From assembly GCA_965116865.1 (NCBI GenBank), contig OZ220727.1, positions 124,001-188,000 of the forward strand: a DNA stretch of 64,000 nucleotides, read 5' to 3'. The notes below the pieces were generated by a model. It saw nothing but the letters and a program-made list of their open reading frames with translations, was not told the origin of the DNA and did no database searches. This document shows positions 62,816-64,000 of this stretch, piece after piece; the first letter of the stretch is position 1; the number at the start of each line of letters is the position of its first letter. The position numbers were made by a program, and so were the translations under genes. The DNA is from Aldehydirespirator sp965116865 (GTDB taxonomy: Bacteria > Actinomycetota > Acidimicrobiia > Acidimicrobiales > Aldehydirespiratoraceae).

Positions 62816-64000
62816 ATGGCTGAAGCCATTTCTGTCACTGGTGCGTTCACGCGCGCCGAAGGCAAGGACGCCACCTTCGAGACGGGCCTGCTGGCCCCGC
62901 TCGCGGGAGGCGCCGTCACCGTCCGGATGGGTGACACGGTGGTGCTCGTGACCGCCACGGGCGCCAAGTCTCCCCGGGAGGGCGCCGACTTCTTCCCCCT
63001 GACCGTGGACGTCGAGGAGCGTATGTACGCCGCGGGCCGCATCCCGGGCTCGTTCTTCCGGCGCGAGGCCCGCGCCGGCGAGCAGGCCGTCCTGACCTGC
63101 CGGCTGATAGACCGCCCGCTGCGGCCCAGCTTTCCCGACGGGTTCCGCAACGAGGTGCATGTCGTTGCCACCGTGCTGGGCGCCGACCAGTCCCATCCCT
63201 ACGACGTCGCGGCGCTCAACGCGGCCTCCTTGGCGTTGTGCATCTCGCCGGTTCCCTTCGACGGGCCGATCGGCGCGGTGAGGCTGAGCTGGTCGTCGCC
63301 GGGCGAGTGGGTGCCGTTCCCGACGTACGCCGAGAGCGACGAATCCGCGTTCGAGATGGTGGTGGCCGGCCGGCTCGACGGCGACGACGTCGCCGTGATG
63401 ATGGTCGAGGCCGGAGGCACCGCCGCCACCTGGGACCTGTACTCGCACGGCGTCCCCAAGGTGGACGAGGACGTCCTCGCCGGCGGCCTGGAAGCGGCCA
63501 AGACCTGGATCCGCGAGATGATCGAGCTGCAGCAGAAGATGATCGAAGCGGTGGGCCCGGTCGCCAAGATGGACGCGCCGTTGGCCGTCGACTGCGCTGA
63601 CGACGTTATGGCGGCCGTGCGCGACGCCGCCGCCGACCGCATCGACTCGACCCAGCGCATCGCCGACAAGACCGACCGGCAGGCCGCCGAGGCTGCCCTG
63701 GCCGTCGACGTGACCGCCGAACTGGCGGAGCGCTTCGGCGACGACCCGGCCGCGGCCCGGCAGATCGGCAGCGCCATCCGCACCGTTGCCAAGGAGGCGG
63801 TGCGGCGCCGCATCGTTGCCGAGGGCGTCCGCATCGACGGCCGGACCACCGACCAGCTGCGTCCGCTGACGTGCCGGGTCGGGGTGGTGCCGACTGCTCA
63901 CGGCTCGGGGCTGTTCCAGCGGGGCGAGACGCAGGTGCTCAACTTCACCACGCTGGGGATCGGACGCAGCGACATGCTGATAGACGACCTGTCGCCCACC
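62816..64000 (+). CDS. pnp: Polyribonucleotide nucleotidyltransferase, 5' part
   Basis: The frame starts at ATG 62816 (GAGGAG eight bases upstream) and runs 395 codons off the right edge. The first RNase PH domain is complete: ATFETGLLAPLAGGAVTVRM, DFFPLTVDVEERMYAAGRIP, GSFFRREARAGEQAVLTCRL, IDRPLRPSFPDGF. The all-helical linker domain follows, and the second PH domain starts (RIDGRTTDQLRPL, SGLFQRGETQVLNFTTLG). It degrades RNA 3' to 5' with phosphate. Confidence 0.97.
   Translation, partial: MAEAISVTGAFTRAEGKDATFETGLLAPLAGGAVTVRMGDTVVLVTATGAKSPREGADFFPLTVDVEERMYAAGRIPGSFFRREARAGEQAVLTCRLIDRPLRPSFPDGFRNEVHVVATVLGADQSHPYDVAALNAASLALCISPVPFDGPIGAVRLSWSSPGEWVPFPTYAESDESAFEMVVAGRLDGDDVAVMMVEAGGTAATWDLYSHGVPKVDEDVLAGGLEAAKTWIREMIELQQKMIEAVGPVAKMDAPLAVDCADDVMAAVRDAAADRIDSTQRIADKTDRQAAEAALAVDVTAELAERFGDDPAAARQIGSAIRTVAKEAVRRRIVAEGVRIDGRTTDQLRPLTCRVGVVPTAHGSGLFQRGETQVLNFTTLGIGRSDMLIDDLSPT

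Overview
The window is GC-rich, with actinobacterial signatures: frequent GTG starts, TAnnnT-type -10 boxes placed so that several messages would be leaderless, a mycothiol-dependent isomerase-family enzyme and a rpsO-pnp locus. Multi-domain SLH/fibronectin surface proteins and several acyl-CoA genes fit a member of the Acidimicrobiia, possibly marine or host-associated. That placement is inference from gene content, not a phylogeny.

Layout. 1-13 kb: a partial secreted Ig-like protein, a lipoprotein, a thiolase, a small retropepsin pair, an acyl-CoA dehydrogenase, a maleylpyruvate-isomerase-family protein, the small subunit of methylmalonyl-CoA mutase, a membrane coiled-coil protein and a PlsC acyltransferase. 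13.6-38.7 kb: three paralogous SLH-FnIII-metallopeptidase-like surface proteins (A, B, C). Isocitrate dehydrogenase, a heterodimeric ABC exporter, malate dehydrogenase and a small SCP2-like protein lie between them. 38.9-42.6 kb: a SulP transporter, an ACT-domain protein, a second membrane coiled-coil protein, tRNA-Gln and tRNA-Glu. 42.7-53.8 kb: a decayed accessory island. It holds a truncated and frameshifted NTPase-like gene, an IS30 relic, and two inverted ISL3 relics around a restriction-modification pair whose nuclease carries a nonsense codon, followed by a DUF4143 ATPase. 54.3-64 kb: a hydrolase, a family 5 solute-binding lipoprotein, a candidate small RNA, an acyl-CoA ligase followed by an ArsC-family gene, a ferredoxin and its reductase, rpsO and the start of pnp.

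Two observations stand out. First, the ArsC-family gene at 59941-60339 has an in-frame TGA at codon 12, exactly where the catalytic cysteine of ArsC sits. A 7-bp hairpin with a GGUC loop begins 16 nt after it, in the place of a bacterial SECIS element, so this looks like a selenoprotein. Second, some 25 sequence-unrelated short tandem duplications are scattered through the window. Their unit lengths cluster tightly: about eight loci are exactly 72 bp and most others are 68-74 bp or 60-63 bp. Many copy the first or last codons of a gene together with its promoter or stop, and those inside genes have periods divisible by three. A length-constrained duplication process, otherwise unexplained, seems to be shaping this genome.

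The three SLH-FnIII paralogues add a third theme. They share a leaderless promoter (TTGnnn, 17 bp, YAGACT, 9 bp, ATG) preceded by decayed copies of the same unit. B and C are nearly identical except for one internal cassette that carries the zinc-site motif, which is lost in B.
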